Positions 1 to 8,532 of a stretch of DNA of 64,000 nt are shown here, one piece after another. The notes below the pieces were generated by a model. That model searched no databases, was not told the origin of the DNA, and saw only the letters and a program-made list of their open reading frames with translations. The DNA is from Microbispora sp. H11081 (lineage in GTDB: Bacteria > Actinomycetota > Actinomycetes > Streptosporangiales > Streptosporangiaceae): the NCBI RefSeq assembly GCF_012999535.1, contig NZ_JABBWV010000004.1, positions 248,001-312,000 on the forward strand. Reading direction: 5' to 3'. The number at the start of each line of letters is the position of its first letter. Within the stretch, counting starts at the first letter, position 1. The position numbers were made by a program, and so were the translations under genes.

Positions 1-444
1 CGCGGCTCTCTCACGGCCGGCGCGGTCGCCCTGCCCGCACAAGGCCGTACGCTCACGACGGCGGTGCCGCCGGAGCTGCCGGAGAAGGCGCGCGAGCCGT
101 TCCGCATCGCGGTCAGCCGCACCCGGCCGCCCGAGTTCGTCCGTGAGCTGGCCGCCCGCCTCGGCGGGGAGCTCGTCCCCATCGGCTCGGCCGGCGCCAA
201 GATCGCCGCGGTCCTCACCGGAGAGGTCGAGGCGTACGTGCACGCCGGGGGCCAGTACGAGTGGGACTCGGCCGCGCCGGTCGCGGTGGCGGTGGCGGCG
301 GGGGCCCACGCGAGCAGGATCGACGGCTCACCCCTGACCTACAACCAGGGGGACCCCTCGCTGCCCGATATCCTGGTCTCCCTACCGGATCTGGCGCCAA
401 CGCTGCTCGCCGGAATCCGTGACCTGCATCGCCAGACTCCGTGA
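1..444 (+). CDS. cysQ: 3'(2'),5'-bisphosphate nucleotidase CysQ-like, C-terminal part
   Basis: The reading frame is open from base 1, so the N-terminus lies outside the window and about 147 residues are left. The stretch YEWDSAAPVAVAVAAGA matches the C-terminal WD-x-A-A...AG signature of the inositol monophosphatase/CysQ family, whose Asp binds metal. CysQ hydrolyses PAP, the by-product of PAPS-dependent sulfotransfer, back to AMP. Its stop overlaps the region just before cysD, so it probably shares an operon with cysDN, and three sulfotransferase genes lie within 19 kb. That context favours a PAP phosphatase over an inositol phosphatase, but the N-terminal metal-binding motif cannot be seen. 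Confidence 0.8.
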   Translation, partial: RGSLTAGAVALPAQGRTLTTAVPPELPEKAREPFRIAVSRTRPPEFVRELAARLGGELVPIGSAGAKIAAVLTGEVEAYVHAGGQYEWDSAAPVAVAVAAGAHASRIDGSPLTYNQGDPSLPDILVSLPDLAPTLLAGIRDLHRQTP

Positions 445-455
445 AGGAAGTCCCC

Positions 456-1370
456 ATGCTTCAGCGTGACTACACGACGTCGCAGCTCGACGTGCTCGAG
501 GCCGAGGCGATCCACATTATGCGCGAGGTCGCGGCCGAGTTCGAGCGCCCGTGTCTGCTCTTCTCGGGCGGCAAGGACTCGATCGTCATGCTGCGGGTGG
601 CGGAGAAGGCCTTCTGGCCGGCGCCGATCCCCTTTCCTCTGATGCACGTGGACACCGGCCACAACTTCCCCGAGGTGATCGAGTTCCGCGACCGGCGGGT
701 CGCCGAGCTGGGCGCGCGGCTGGTGGTCGCCTCCGTCCAGGCGTCGATCGACGCCGGGCGGGTGGTGGAGCAGACCGGGCGGCGGGCCTCCCGCAACCGG
801 CTGCAGACCACGACGCTGCTGGACGCGATCGAGGAGCACGAGTTCGACGCCGTGTTCGGCGGGGCCCGGCGCGACGAGGAGAAGGCCCGGGCCAAGGAGC
901 GGGTGTTCTCCTTCCGGGACGAGTTCGGCCAGTGGGACCCGAAGAACCAGCGTCCCGAGCTGTGGAACCTCTACAACACCAAGATCAGCAGGGGTGAGCA
1001 CATCCGGGTGTTCCCCCTGTCGAACTGGACCGAGCTGGACGTGTGGCACTACATCCGGCGCGAGGAGATCGAGATCCCGTCGATCTACTTCGCCCACTCG
1101 CGCAGGGTCTTCGAGCGCGACGGCATGCTGCTCGCGGACGCCGAGGTGGTGCAGCGGGGCGACGACGAGCCGGCGTACGAGGCCGTCGTCCGTTACCGCA
1201 CCGTCGGCGACATGACCTGCACGGGCGCGGTCGCCTCCCCCGCCACGACGGTCGAGCAGATCATCGAAGAGATCGCCGCCACCCGGATCACCGAGCGCGG
1301 GGCCACCCGCGCCGACGACCGGGCCTCCGAGGCCGCCATGGAAGATCGCAAGAAGGAAGGCTACTTCTGA
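456..1370 (+). CDS. cysD: Sulfate adenylyltransferase subunit 2 (CysD)
   Basis: Small subunit of ATP sulfurylase; it adenylates sulfate to APS in complex with the GTPase CysN. A PP-loop SGGKDS motif lies at residues 37-42, followed by the family's HVDTGHNFPE segment and FGGARRDEEKARAKER. The length, 304 aa, is normal for the family. I chose the ATG at 456 because AAGGAAG sits just before it; an in-frame GTG at 441 would place that Shine-Dalgarno inside the gene. It overlaps the next gene, cysN, by one base (TGATG). In this context its APS probably feeds PAPS synthesis for the nearby sulfotransferases, although assimilation is also possible. Confidence 0.96.
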   Translation: MLQRDYTTSQLDVLEAEAIHIMREVAAEFERPCLLFSGGKDSIVMLRVAEKAFWPAPIPFPLMHVDTGHNFPEVIEFRDRRVAELGARLVVASVQASIDAGRVVEQTGRRASRNRLQTTTLLDAIEEHEFDAVFGGARRDEEKARAKERVFSFRDEFGQWDPKNQRPELWNLYNTKISRGEHIRVFPLSNWTELDVWHYIRREEIEIPSIYFAHSRRVFERDGMLLADAEVVQRGDDEPAYEAVVRYRTVGDMTCTGAVASPATTVEQIIEEIAATRITERGATRADDRASEAAMEDRKKEGYF

Positions 1371-2632
1371 TGGACATCCTTCGTTTCGCGACGGCGGGCA
1401 GTGTCGACGACGGCAAGTCGACGCTGATCGGGCGGTTGCTGTTCGACTCCAAGGCGATCTTCGAGGACCAGCTCGAAGCGGTCGAGCGCACCTCCCGCGA
1501 CAGGGGCACGGAATACACCGACCTGTCGCTGCTGACCGACGGCCTGCGGGCCGAGCGCGAGCAGGGCATCACGATCGACGTGGCGTACCGCTACTTCGCG
1601 ACGCCCAAGCGGAAGTTCATCATCGCCGACACCCCGGGGCACATCCAGTACACCCGGAACATGGTCACCGGCGCATCCACCGCCGACCTGGCGATCATCC
1701 TGATCGACGCGCGCAAGGGCGTGCTCGAGCAGTCGCGGCGGCACGCCTTCCTGACCACGCTGCTGCGGGTGCCGCACCTCGTGCTCGCGGTCAACAAGAT
1801 GGACCTCGTCGACTACTCCGAGGCCAGGTTCGAGGAGATCCGCGAGGAGTTCACCTCGTTCGCGAGCAAGCTCAACGCCTCGGACCTGACGTTCATCCCC
1901 ATCTCGGCCCTGCACGGCGACAACGTCGTGTCCCGGTCGGAGAACACGCCGTGGTACGAGGGCTCGTCGCTGCTGCACCACCTGGAGAACGTGCACATCG
2001 CCTCCGACCGCAACCTGGTCGACGTGCGCTTCCCGGTGCAGTACGTCATCCGCCCGCACAGCGCCACCAGCCAGGAACTGCACGACTACCGGGGCTACGC
2101 GGGACAGGTCGCGGGCGGCGTGCTCAAGCCCGGCGACGAGGTGCTGCACCTGCCCTCCGGCCTGGCCACGACGATCACCGCGATCGACACGTTCGACGGC
2201 CCGGTGGAGGAGGCGTTCGCGCCGATGTCGGTCACGCTGCGCCTGAGCGACGACATTGACATCTCCCGTGGCGACATGATCTGCCGGCCGAACAACCAGC
2301 CGCAGACCGCCCAGGAGATCGACGCCATGGTGTGCTGGATGGCCGACGGCGTGAAGCTCCAGCCCAGGTCCAAGCTGATCATCAAGCACACCACCCGTAC
2401 GGCGCGGGCTCTCGTGCGCGATCTGCACTACCGGCTCGACGTCAACACCCTGCACAGGGATGAGTCGGCCACCGCGCTCGGCCTGAACGAGATCGGCCGG
2501 GTTTCGCTGCGTACGACCCAGCCGCTGTTCGTGGACGACTACGCCCGCAACCGCATGACCGGCGGTTTCATCCTGATCGACGAGGCCACCAACGGCACCG
2601 TCGGAGCGGGGATGATCGTCGACGCGCGCTGA
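1370..2632 (+). CDS. cysN: Sulfate adenylyltransferase subunit 1 (CysN), GTPase
   Basis: EF-Tu-like GTPase that drives ATP sulfurylase with CysD. Visible G motifs are GSVDDGKST near residues 10-18, DTPGH, and NKMD; beta-barrel domains follow. It is 420 aa, the length of a stand-alone CysN without a fused APS kinase (CysC) domain. The ATG overlaps the cysD stop, so the two are translationally coupled. The missing CysC domain is consistent with the separate APS kinase gene at 23591-24808. A hairpin follows the stop. Confidence 0.96.
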   Translation: MDILRFATAGSVDDGKSTLIGRLLFDSKAIFEDQLEAVERTSRDRGTEYTDLSLLTDGLRAEREQGITIDVAYRYFATPKRKFIIADTPGHIQYTRNMVTGASTADLAIILIDARKGVLEQSRRHAFLTTLLRVPHLVLAVNKMDLVDYSEARFEEIREEFTSFASKLNASDLTFIPISALHGDNVVSRSENTPWYEGSSLLHHLENVHIASDRNLVDVRFPVQYVIRPHSATSQELHDYRGYAGQVAGGVLKPGDEVLHLPSGLATTITAIDTFDGPVEEAFAPMSVTLRLSDDIDISRGDMICRPNNQPQTAQEIDAMVCWMADGVKLQPRSKLIIKHTTRTARALVRDLHYRLDVNTLHRDESATALGLNEIGRVSLRTTQPLFVDDYARNRMTGGFILIDEATNGTVGAGMIVDAR

Positions 2633-2646
2633 CCGGCGCGTGAAGA

Positions 2647-2663
2647 AGGGCCGGGAAGGCCCT
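2647..2663 (+). terminator. Hairpin after cysN
   Basis: AGGGCC and GGCCCT form a six-base-pair stem around a five-base loop 14 bases after the cysN stop. There is no U tract, as is usual in high-GC actinomycetes, so intrinsic termination is plausible but not certain. Confidence 0.5.
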
Positions 2664-2782
2664 GTTCAGACGCCCCCGGGGGCATCGAGGCGCGAGGTGG
2701 CGATCCGCCGCTCATGACGGGCGGCGCCGCCCGCGCCCGGCCCCCGGGCCGCACCCGCAAGGGGTCGCCCGCAGTAGATCCT

Positions 2783-2811
2783 TTGGCGATTGGCAGCCAT
2801 CCGATTACTCT
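2783..2811 (+). promoter_or_regulatory. Possible promoter for the sulfotransferase-glycosyltransferase operon
   Basis: TTGGCG at 2783-2788 and TACTCT at 2806-2811 are separated by 17 bp and fit a loose housekeeping-sigma promoter, 45 bp before the GTG start of the next gene. The match is weak, but the position, after the cysN hairpin and before a three-gene coupled run, is suitable. Confidence 0.35.
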
Positions 2812-2855
2812 CCGCGCTAGTGTCGTCGCGTTTCGCACTCATCCGTGGAGGGCAC

Positions 2856-3779
2856 GTGGCCGACACTCAGCCAGTGATCTTCGTGGGCGGCCTGGGACGC
2901 AGCGGCAGCACCCTGCTCGAACGTCTCCTCGGCGAGGTGCCAGGGGTGGCGCCACTCGGTGAGGTCGTCCACCTGTGGGATCGCGGCGTACGCGCCGACG
3001 AGCCCTGCGGCTGCGGGCAGCGGTTCTCCCAGTGCCCGTTCTGGACGAAGGTGGGCGCCCGGGCGTTCGGGCAGTGGCGGCAGAGCCAGGCGGGCTGGCT
3101 GCCCGGCCTGCGCGCCCGTGTCGACAGAACCCGCCGCCTGCCCTTCCTCGCCCTCGGGCTCGCGAGCCGTGAGGCCGAACTGGCCGAGTACGTCCGGTCG
3201 TACTCCCGCATCTACGCGGCGGCGGCCGGGATCGCCGACGCCCGGGTCGTCGTCGACTCCAGCAAGCACGCCTCCCTGGCGTACTGCCTGGCGGCGATCA
3301 TGGAGCTGCGGGTCGTCCAGGTGGTGCGCGACCCTCGCGCGGTGGCCGCGTCGTGGCGGCGCAGGGTGCGCAGGCCCGAGGACGGGCGGCCGATGACCCG
3401 CTGGACGCCCGCGCGCACGGCCGTCCACTGGCTGGCCCAGAACCTCGCCTTCGAGGTGCTGCGCCGCAAGGGCGTGCAGGTCGTCCGGGTGCGTCACGAG
3501 GACCTGGTGCGCGACCCCCGCACGACCCTGGCGCGCCTGGCCGCGCGGCTCGGACTCCCCGACGGCGGCCTCGACTTCCTGGACGACCGCGAGGCGCTGC
3601 TCGGGGTCGCGCACACCGTCTCAGGCAACCCGATGCGCTTCTCCGTCGGCCCGGTCGCGCTCAGGGACCGCCCCGCGCCCCTGCCGCGCACCCAGCGGTG
3701 GCTCGTCACCGCGCTCACCCTTCCGCTGCTCCTCTTCTACGGGTACGGCCTCGCCTACCGCAGGGGAGCCCGGCGGTGA
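2856..3779 (+). CDS. PAPS-dependent sulfotransferase family protein
   Basis: Predicted to move sulfate from PAPS to an acceptor, perhaps a sugar. GGLGRSGSTLLERLL at residues 11-25 is the 5'-phosphosulfate-binding loop near the N-terminus, and VVRDPRAVAASWRR in the middle fits the 3'-phosphate-binding strand and helix. It is 307 aa, typical of bacterial sulfotransferases. I chose GTG 2856 because GGAGG lies 4-5 bases upstream; longer in-frame starts have no good site. Its stop overlaps the GTG of the following glycosyltransferase. It is one of three divergent sulfotransferases in the window and directly follows cysQDN, so a role in glycan sulfation is inferred. The acceptor is unknown. Confidence 0.85.
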   Translation: MADTQPVIFVGGLGRSGSTLLERLLGEVPGVAPLGEVVHLWDRGVRADEPCGCGQRFSQCPFWTKVGARAFGQWRQSQAGWLPGLRARVDRTRRLPFLALGLASREAELAEYVRSYSRIYAAAAGIADARVVVDSSKHASLAYCLAAIMELRVVQVVRDPRAVAASWRRRVRRPEDGRPMTRWTPARTAVHWLAQNLAFEVLRRKGVQVVRVRHEDLVRDPRTTLARLAARLGLPDGGLDFLDDREALLGVAHTVSGNPMRFSVGPVALRDRPAPLPRTQRWLVTALTLPLLLFYGYGLAYRRGARR

Positions 3780-4699
3780 GGCCGTCCGTCGGCGTCGTCA
3801 TCCCCACCCGGGGTGACCGGCCGGACCTGCTCGTCGCCGCGCTGACCGGGGTGCTCGCCCAGGACTACGCCGGGCGGGTCGACGTGGCGGTCGTGGCCGA
3901 CGGCGTCCCCGCCGTCCTGGTCGCCCGGCAGGTGGCCGGCGTCGCCGGCGAGGGGCCCGCCGGAGCAGTCCGTAGCGTCCGCGTGCTGGACAACCGGAGC
4001 GTCAGCGGCCTGCCGGGCGCGCGGAACACCGGGATCTCCGTGCTCGGCACGGACCTCGTCGGCTTCTGCGACGACGACGACCTCTGGCTGCCCGGCAAGC
4101 TGACCGCCCAGGTCGCCGCCCTCGCGGAGGAGCCCGCCGCCGGCTTCGCGAGCTGCGCCGTAGAGGTCGAGTACGGCGACCGCCGGATGCCGCGGCTGGC
4201 CGGCACGGGCAGGGTCACCCACAGGCAGCTCACCCGCTCGCGAATGATGATGGTGCACTCCTCGACGTTCCTGTTCCGCCGGGGCTGGGCCTGGGTGGAC
4301 GAGAGCGCTCCTGGCGGGCAGAACGAAGACTGGGACCTCGCGCTGCGGGCCGCCCTGCGGCATCCGATCGTGCACGTCGACCGGCCGCTCGTGCGGGTGC
4401 GCTGGGGCTCCTCGCACTACTCGGGACGCTGGGCCGACCGCATCGCGGGCCTTGAGTGGATGCTCGCCCGGCATCCCGGCCTGGCCGCCGAGCCACGGGG
4501 CGCGGCCCGCGTCTACGGGCAGCTCGCCTTCTGCCACGCCGCCCTGGGCCGGCGTCGCGAGGCCGCCCGCTGGTCGCTGCGCGCCTTCTCCGCGCGGCCG
4601 GGCGAGCCGCGCGCGGCGGTGGCACTGGCGGTCGCCGGAGGGCTGGTCAGCCCGCGCGCCGTGCTGCACGTCCTGCACCTCCGCGGGCACGGCATCTGA
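3776..4699 (+). CDS. Family 2 glycosyltransferase
   Basis: GT-A-fold inverting glycosyltransferase, cytosolic face. It begins with PSVGVVIPTRGDRPDLL, then SGLPGARNTGI, and FCDDDDLWLPGKL, the acidic DxD-type motif that binds metal and nucleotide sugar; NEDWDLALR in the second half fits the ED catalytic-base motif. It is 307 aa. The GTG start overlaps the preceding stop by four bases (GTGA), and the stop overlaps the next ATG, so the three genes are coupled. Donor and acceptor sugars cannot be told from the sequence. Confidence 0.9.
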   Translation: MRPSVGVVIPTRGDRPDLLVAALTGVLAQDYAGRVDVAVVADGVPAVLVARQVAGVAGEGPAGAVRSVRVLDNRSVSGLPGARNTGISVLGTDLVGFCDDDDLWLPGKLTAQVAALAEEPAAGFASCAVEVEYGDRRMPRLAGTGRVTHRQLTRSRMMMVHSSTFLFRRGWAWVDESAPGGQNEDWDLALRAALRHPIVHVDRPLVRVRWGSSHYSGRWADRIAGLEWMLARHPGLAAEPRGAARVYGQLAFCHAALGRRREAARWSLRAFSARPGEPRAAVALAVAGGLVSPRAVLHVLHLRGHGI

Positions 4700-5517
4700 T
4701 GGCCGACAGCCCCGCCCCCACGGCGGAACCGGCGCGGGCCCGGGCCGACAGGGTCCGCGTGGGCGCGGTGCGGCTCGACCCGCTCACCGAGGCGCAGGTG
4801 GTCGCGCACGTCATGGCCGCCCTGGAGCGCGGCGTGGGCGGTCACATCGTCACCCCGAACGTGGACATCTGCCGCGCCGCCGCCCGCGACCCGTCGCTCC
4901 GGGCGCTGGTCGACGCGGCCGAGATCGCCGTCGCCGACGGCATGCCGCTGGTCTGGGCGTCGCGGCTGCTCGGGCGCCCGCTGCCGGAACGGGTCACGGG
5001 AGCCGACCTGATCTGGTCGCTGACCGGGGCCGCCGCCGCCAGGGGCATGCCCGTCTACCTCATCGGGGGTCCGCCCGGCGTCGCGGAGGCCGCGCGCGAC
5101 GCGCTGCGCGAGCGGCATCCCGGCCTGGTCGTGGCGGGCGTCCACGCCCCGCCGTACGGGTTCGAGACCAGTGCGGCGGCGATGGCGGAGCTGCGGGCGC
5201 GGCTCGTCGCCGCGCGGCCCCGCCTGGTCTTCGCCGGGCTCGGCTTCCCCCGGCAGGACCGGCTCATCGCGGCGCTCCGGGCCGACCTGCCCGACACCTG
5301 GTTCGTGGGGTGCGGCGCGGCCATCGCGTTCGCCGCCGGGTCCGTGCGCCGCGCCCCGGGATGGATGGGCGACCACGGGCTGGAATGGCTGTTCCGCCTG
5401 CTCGGCGAACCCCGGCGGCTCGCCCGCCGCTACCTCGTCGACGACCTCCCTTTCGCCCTGCGCCTCCTGTCGGGCGCCCTGCTGCGCAGGGCCTTCGGGC
5501 CGCGAAGCAAGGGGTAG
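4699..5517 (+). CDS. WecG/TagA/CpsF family glycosyltransferase
   Basis: Member of the GT26 family, which adds a ManNAc-type or related sugar to a lipid-linked intermediate in teichoic-acid, enterobacterial-common-antigen and capsule pathways. Family motifs seen are HIVTPNVDI, VADGMPLVWASRLLG, VTGADL, and AGLGFPRQDRLIA. It is 272 aa, a normal length. ATG 4699 overlaps the glycosyltransferase stop. As the last gene of a sulfotransferase-GT2-GT26 run it supports a lipid-linked surface glycan made here; which sugar is transferred is not visible. Confidence 0.9.
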   Translation: MADSPAPTAEPARARADRVRVGAVRLDPLTEAQVVAHVMAALERGVGGHIVTPNVDICRAAARDPSLRALVDAAEIAVADGMPLVWASRLLGRPLPERVTGADLIWSLTGAAAARGMPVYLIGGPPGVAEAARDALRERHPGLVVAGVHAPPYGFETSAAAMAELRARLVAARPRLVFAGLGFPRQDRLIAALRADLPDTWFVGCGAAIAFAAGSVRRAPGWMGDHGLEWLFRLLGEPRRLARRYLVDDLPFALRLLSGALLRRAFGPRSKG

Positions 5518-5527
5518 GAAGCAGAGG

Positions 5528-5902
5528 TCAGAAGGCGTACGGACCGAAGCGGCCCCAGGCGACCACGGCGGCCAGCACCAGGAGCACCAGGTTGACGACG
5601 ATGACCTGGGATTCCGCGCGGCGGGCGTGGACGACGACCGCCCCGGCCATGATCAGGACGATGCCGAGCGCGGCGAGCGGCGTCAGGACCGGGGCGATGC
5701 CCGTGGCGGCGGGCAGGACGAGGCCGAAGGCGACCAGCACCTCGAGAGCACCGATGCCCTTGACCGCGCCCGCGGAGAAGTTCTCGGTCCAGGCCATGCC
5801 GGACGCGGCCAGCCTGTCCTTCGGCTGGGCGAGTTTCATCACCCCGGCGACGAGGAAGGCGAGGGTGAGCAGGCCGGCGATGGCCCAAAGGACGACGTTC
5901 AT
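5528..5902 (-). CDS. DoxX-family small membrane protein
   Basis: A 124-residue protein with four hydrophobic segments (MNVVLWAIAGLLTLAFLVAG, a KGIGALEVLVAFGLVLPAA segment, LAALGIVLIMAGAVVVHA and VIVVNLVLLVLAAVVAW), the layout of DoxX/DoxX-like proteins. The motif VAGVMKLAQP near residues 18-27 is common in the family. Some relatives take part in redox or thiol stress responses, but the family function is broad. The start is the Met at 5902; a longer frame upstream is arginine-rich and unlike protein. It converges on the glycosyltransferase run and is probably monocistronic. Confidence 0.8.
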   Translation of the reverse strand: MNVVLWAIAGLLTLAFLVAGVMKLAQPKDRLAASGMAWTENFSAGAVKGIGALEVLVAFGLVLPAATGIAPVLTPLAALGIVLIMAGAVVVHARRAESQVIVVNLVLLVLAAVVAWGRFGPYAF

Positions 5903-6135
5903 GGGGAGTCCGTTCTTGCGGCAACAGGGCGAAATGTAGCGGATGGGCGAGCCGTGGCCATCGCCGCGGATCGCTGTCACGCCTGTCTCGATGCCGCCGG
6001 CGTCCAGGGTTCGTGTCCGGCGCCGGAGACGCCGAATCTTCCGTCCACGGCACGACGCCGCCATGACCACCCCATGAGGGGTGAGCTCGGCGACCGGCGT
6101 CCCGTAAAGGTTCTTCGAAGAAATCCGGGAGGCGG

Positions 6136-6164
6136 TGTCGGATTAGGGCGGTGGTGTTCGTAGC
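6136..6164 (+). promoter_or_regulatory. ECF-type promoter candidate upstream of the first YCII/ECF module
   Basis: TGTCGG at 6136-6141 is followed after 17 bp by CGTAGC. It resembles the published ECF42 target pattern (TGTCGA at -35, CG[A/T]C at -10) with a changed last -35 base and imperfect -10. It lies about 50 bp before the reductase-family gene at 6215, which runs into the YCII and ECF42 genes, and would allow autoregulation. The rest of the 312-bp gap (5903-6214) shows no gene. Confidence 0.4.
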
Positions 6165-6214
6165 AGGGGTGAGCCGTCCACGAGGGACGGCGCCAAGGCA
6201 GAGGAACCGCGATC

Positions 6215-6835
6215 ATGAAGCTGACGACCATGACTCAGGTCACCGTCGACGGGGTGATGCAGGGAAACGGCGCCGCGTCGGATGACCGCAGGAACGGATT
6301 CGAGCGCGGCGGATGGGCCCTGGGCAAGGGCGACGACGAGACCCACGCGTTCATCAAGCAGACCTACCAGCGCGCCGAGGCGTTTCTGTTCGGCCGGCGC
6401 ACCTACGAGCTGTTCGCCGGCTCGTGGGGGTCCTCGACCGTCCAGGATGTCCCGGGCTGGGAGCCCGTCCTGCGGGCGTTGAACACACGGCCCAAGTACG
6501 TGGCGTCGGCCACGATCACAGATCCGGCATGGTCGGGGACGACCGTCCTGTCCGGAGACGTCGCGGCCGCCGTCCGGGAACTGAAGGCCAAGCCGGGGGG
6601 TGAGCTGCAGGTGCACGGCAGTGGCATCCTGAGCCGGTGGCTGCTGGAGAACGATCTGGTCGACGAGATGACTCTGATCACCATCCCGGTGGTCGTCGGC
6701 CAGGGCGCGCGGCTGTTCCCCGACGCCGGCCCGGATCTAGCGCTCGACCTGATCGAGTCGCGCGTCGACTCCAAGGGCGTGACGATCCAGGTCTACCGGC
6801 CGGCCGGGCGCCCGCAGTATGCGCCGACGGCGTGA
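6215..6835 (+). CDS. Dihydrofolate reductase / RibD C-terminal family protein
   Basis: 206 aa. MKLTTMTQVTVDGVMQGNG at the start, FGRRTYELFAGSW and NTRPKYVAS in the middle, and a late VHGSGILSRWLLENDLVDE are typical of the RibD C-terminal/DHFR-like family, NAD(P)H-dependent reductases of mostly unknown substrate. AGAGGAA at 6200-6206 serves as Shine-Dalgarno. It sits 53 bases upstream of the YCII gene and the ECF42 sigma gene. Such reductases and DGPF/YCII proteins often co-occur with this sigma group, so it may be a target or part of the module. Confidence 0.8.
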   Translation: MKLTTMTQVTVDGVMQGNGAASDDRRNGFERGGWALGKGDDETHAFIKQTYQRAEAFLFGRRTYELFAGSWGSSTVQDVPGWEPVLRALNTRPKYVASATITDPAWSGTTVLSGDVAAAVRELKAKPGGELQVHGSGILSRWLLENDLVDEMTLITIPVVVGQGARLFPDAGPDLALDLIESRVDSKGVTIQVYRPAGRPQYAPTA

Positions 6836-6888
6836 AGTCCCTGACCACCGAACCACTCTGTCTTGACACCACAGGAGGCGATCTTCAG

Positions 6889-7212
6889 ATGCGGTACCTG
6901 GTTTCCGTGATCGATGACAAGAGCAATCCCGGCAGCACGGACAGGCAGCCTGCCATCAGCGCGTTCAACGAACGACTGATCGCCGAGGGCTACTGGGTCT
7001 TCGCGGGCGGACTCGCGGACACCGACGCAGCCACGGTCATCGACAACCGGGGCGAGGAGGCGGTGTTCAGCGACGGGCCTTTCGTGGAGTCGAAGGAGTA
7101 CCTCGCCGGCGTCTGGGTGTGGGAGGCCCCCGATCTGGATGTGGCGCTCAAGCTCGCCACCGAGGCGTCGAAGATCTGCGATCGGAAGATCGAGGTGCGG
7201 CCGTTCCTGTGA
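6889..7212 (+). CDS. YCII/DGPF-domain protein (ECF42 partner)
   Basis: 107-residue single YCII domain. MRYLVSVIDD begins the first strand, and FSDGPFVESKEYLAGVWVWE contains the DGPF signature. Family members are small alpha-beta barrel dimers of uncertain catalytic role. AGGAGG at 6873-6878 supports the ATG at 6889. The stop overlaps the GTG of the next gene, an ECF42-type sigma factor, by four bases. DGPF proteins are the known genomic partners and targets of ECF42 sigma factors, which supports both calls. Confidence 0.88.
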   Translation: MRYLVSVIDDKSNPGSTDRQPAISAFNERLIAEGYWVFAGGLADTDAATVIDNRGEEAVFSDGPFVESKEYLAGVWVWEAPDLDVALKLATEASKICDRKIEVRPFL

Positions 7213-8450
7213 ACGACGTCGACGTCCGCGACGCGATCACCCGGGCCCACCACGAGGAGTGGGCCCGGGTGGTCGCCTCTCTGACCAGGCGCTTCGGTGA
7301 CCTCGACATCGCAGAGGAGGCGGCCGCCGAGGCGTTCGCGACCGCCGTTCAGCGGTGGCCGGCAGACGGCGTGCCCCCCAACCCGGGCGCCTGGCTGACC
7401 ACCACCGCCAACCGCCACGCCATCGACCGGATCCGGCGGGAGAACAAACGCGACGACAAGCACAGGAAGGCTCAGATGTCATACGACGATGACCCGCCCG
7501 AGGCTGTTGGCGCCGTCGACGACGACCGGCTCCGGCTGATCTTCACCTGCTGTCACCCGGCATTGGCGATGGAGACCCGCGTGGCGCTGACGCTGCGCAT
7601 GGTCGCCGGCCTGACCATGCCCGAGATCGCCCGCGCCTTCCTGGTGGCCGAGAGCGCCATGGGGCAGCGGATCACCCGCGCGAAGGCCAAGATCAAGGCG
7701 GCCCGCATCCCCTATCGGGTGCCGTCGGCGGAGGATCTTCCGGCGCGCGTTTCCGGGGTCCTCGCCGTCCTCTACCTCGTCTTCAACGAGGGCTACCTGG
7801 CCACCGGCCCCGGCACCGATCCCGTACGGCACGAGCTGACCGCCGAGGCGATCCGGCTCACTCGCCTGATCCGCGCGCTCCTGCCACAGGACGGTGAGGT
7901 GGCCGGGCTGCTGGCGCTGATGCTTCTGACCGAGGCCCGCCGCCCCGCCCGGGTCTCGGCCGACGGCGAACTGGTCGCTCTCGACGAGCAGGACCGTGGG
8001 GCCTGGGACGCGGCGCTGATCGCCGAGGGTCACCGGCTGGTGCGCGAGCGCCTGGCCGCTGCCGCCGCCGGGGCGGCTCCGGGTCGCTACCAGATTCTCG
8101 CGGCGATCAACGCCGTGCACACCTCCGCCCGCGACATGCGCGACACCGACTGGTCGCAGGTCCTCGCCCTCTACGACCAGCTCGTCCGCCTCGACCCCTC
8201 GCCGATCACCGCACTCAACCGGGCCATCGCGGTGGCCGAGCTCGACGGCCCGGAGGTGGCACTGGCGGCTGTCGGCCGTCTTGAGCCCAGGTTGGCCGGT
8301 TATCACGCCTACCACGCCACCCGCGCCGACCTGCTGCGCCGGCTGGGCCGCGGCCGGGAGTCGCGCGCGGCCTACGACAGAGCCATCGAACTGGCCGGCA
8401 ACACCGCCGAGACCGCCTACCTGACCCGCCGCCGCGACCAACTGCGGTAG
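7209..8450 (+). CDS. ECF42-type RNA polymerase sigma factor with C-terminal extension
   Basis: 413 aa. The first about 170 residues hold region 2 (DLDIAEEAAAEAFATAVQRW, then NPGAWLTTTANRHAIDRIRR) and region 4 (LTMPEIARAFLVAESAMGQR). The remaining 240 residues are an alpha-helical extension with TPR-like repeats ending in AETAYLTRRRDQLR. A sigma factor without an anti-sigma but with this long C-terminal domain and a linked YCII gene fits group ECF42. GTG 7209 is coupled to the YCII stop. It faces a second, divergent-sequence copy of the same module. Confidence 0.9.
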   Translation: MNDVDVRDAITRAHHEEWARVVASLTRRFGDLDIAEEAAAEAFATAVQRWPADGVPPNPGAWLTTTANRHAIDRIRRENKRDDKHRKAQMSYDDDPPEAVGAVDDDRLRLIFTCCHPALAMETRVALTLRMVAGLTMPEIARAFLVAESAMGQRITRAKAKIKAARIPYRVPSAEDLPARVSGVLAVLYLVFNEGYLATGPGTDPVRHELTAEAIRLTRLIRALLPQDGEVAGLLALMLLTEARRPARVSADGELVALDEQDRGAWDAALIAEGHRLVRERLAAAAAGAAPGRYQILAAINAVHTSARDMRDTDWSQVLALYDQLVRLDPSPITALNRAIAVAELDGPEVALAAVGRLEPRLAGYHAYHATRADLLRRLGRGRESRAAYDRAIELAGNTAETAYLTRRRDQLR

Positions 8451-8532
8451 CGCCCACGGACGCTCGCACGGGAAGTCCGGTGGTGTTCCGCTGCTCGCCC
8501 GCACCATGGCCGCCGCATGACCGCGCCACCTG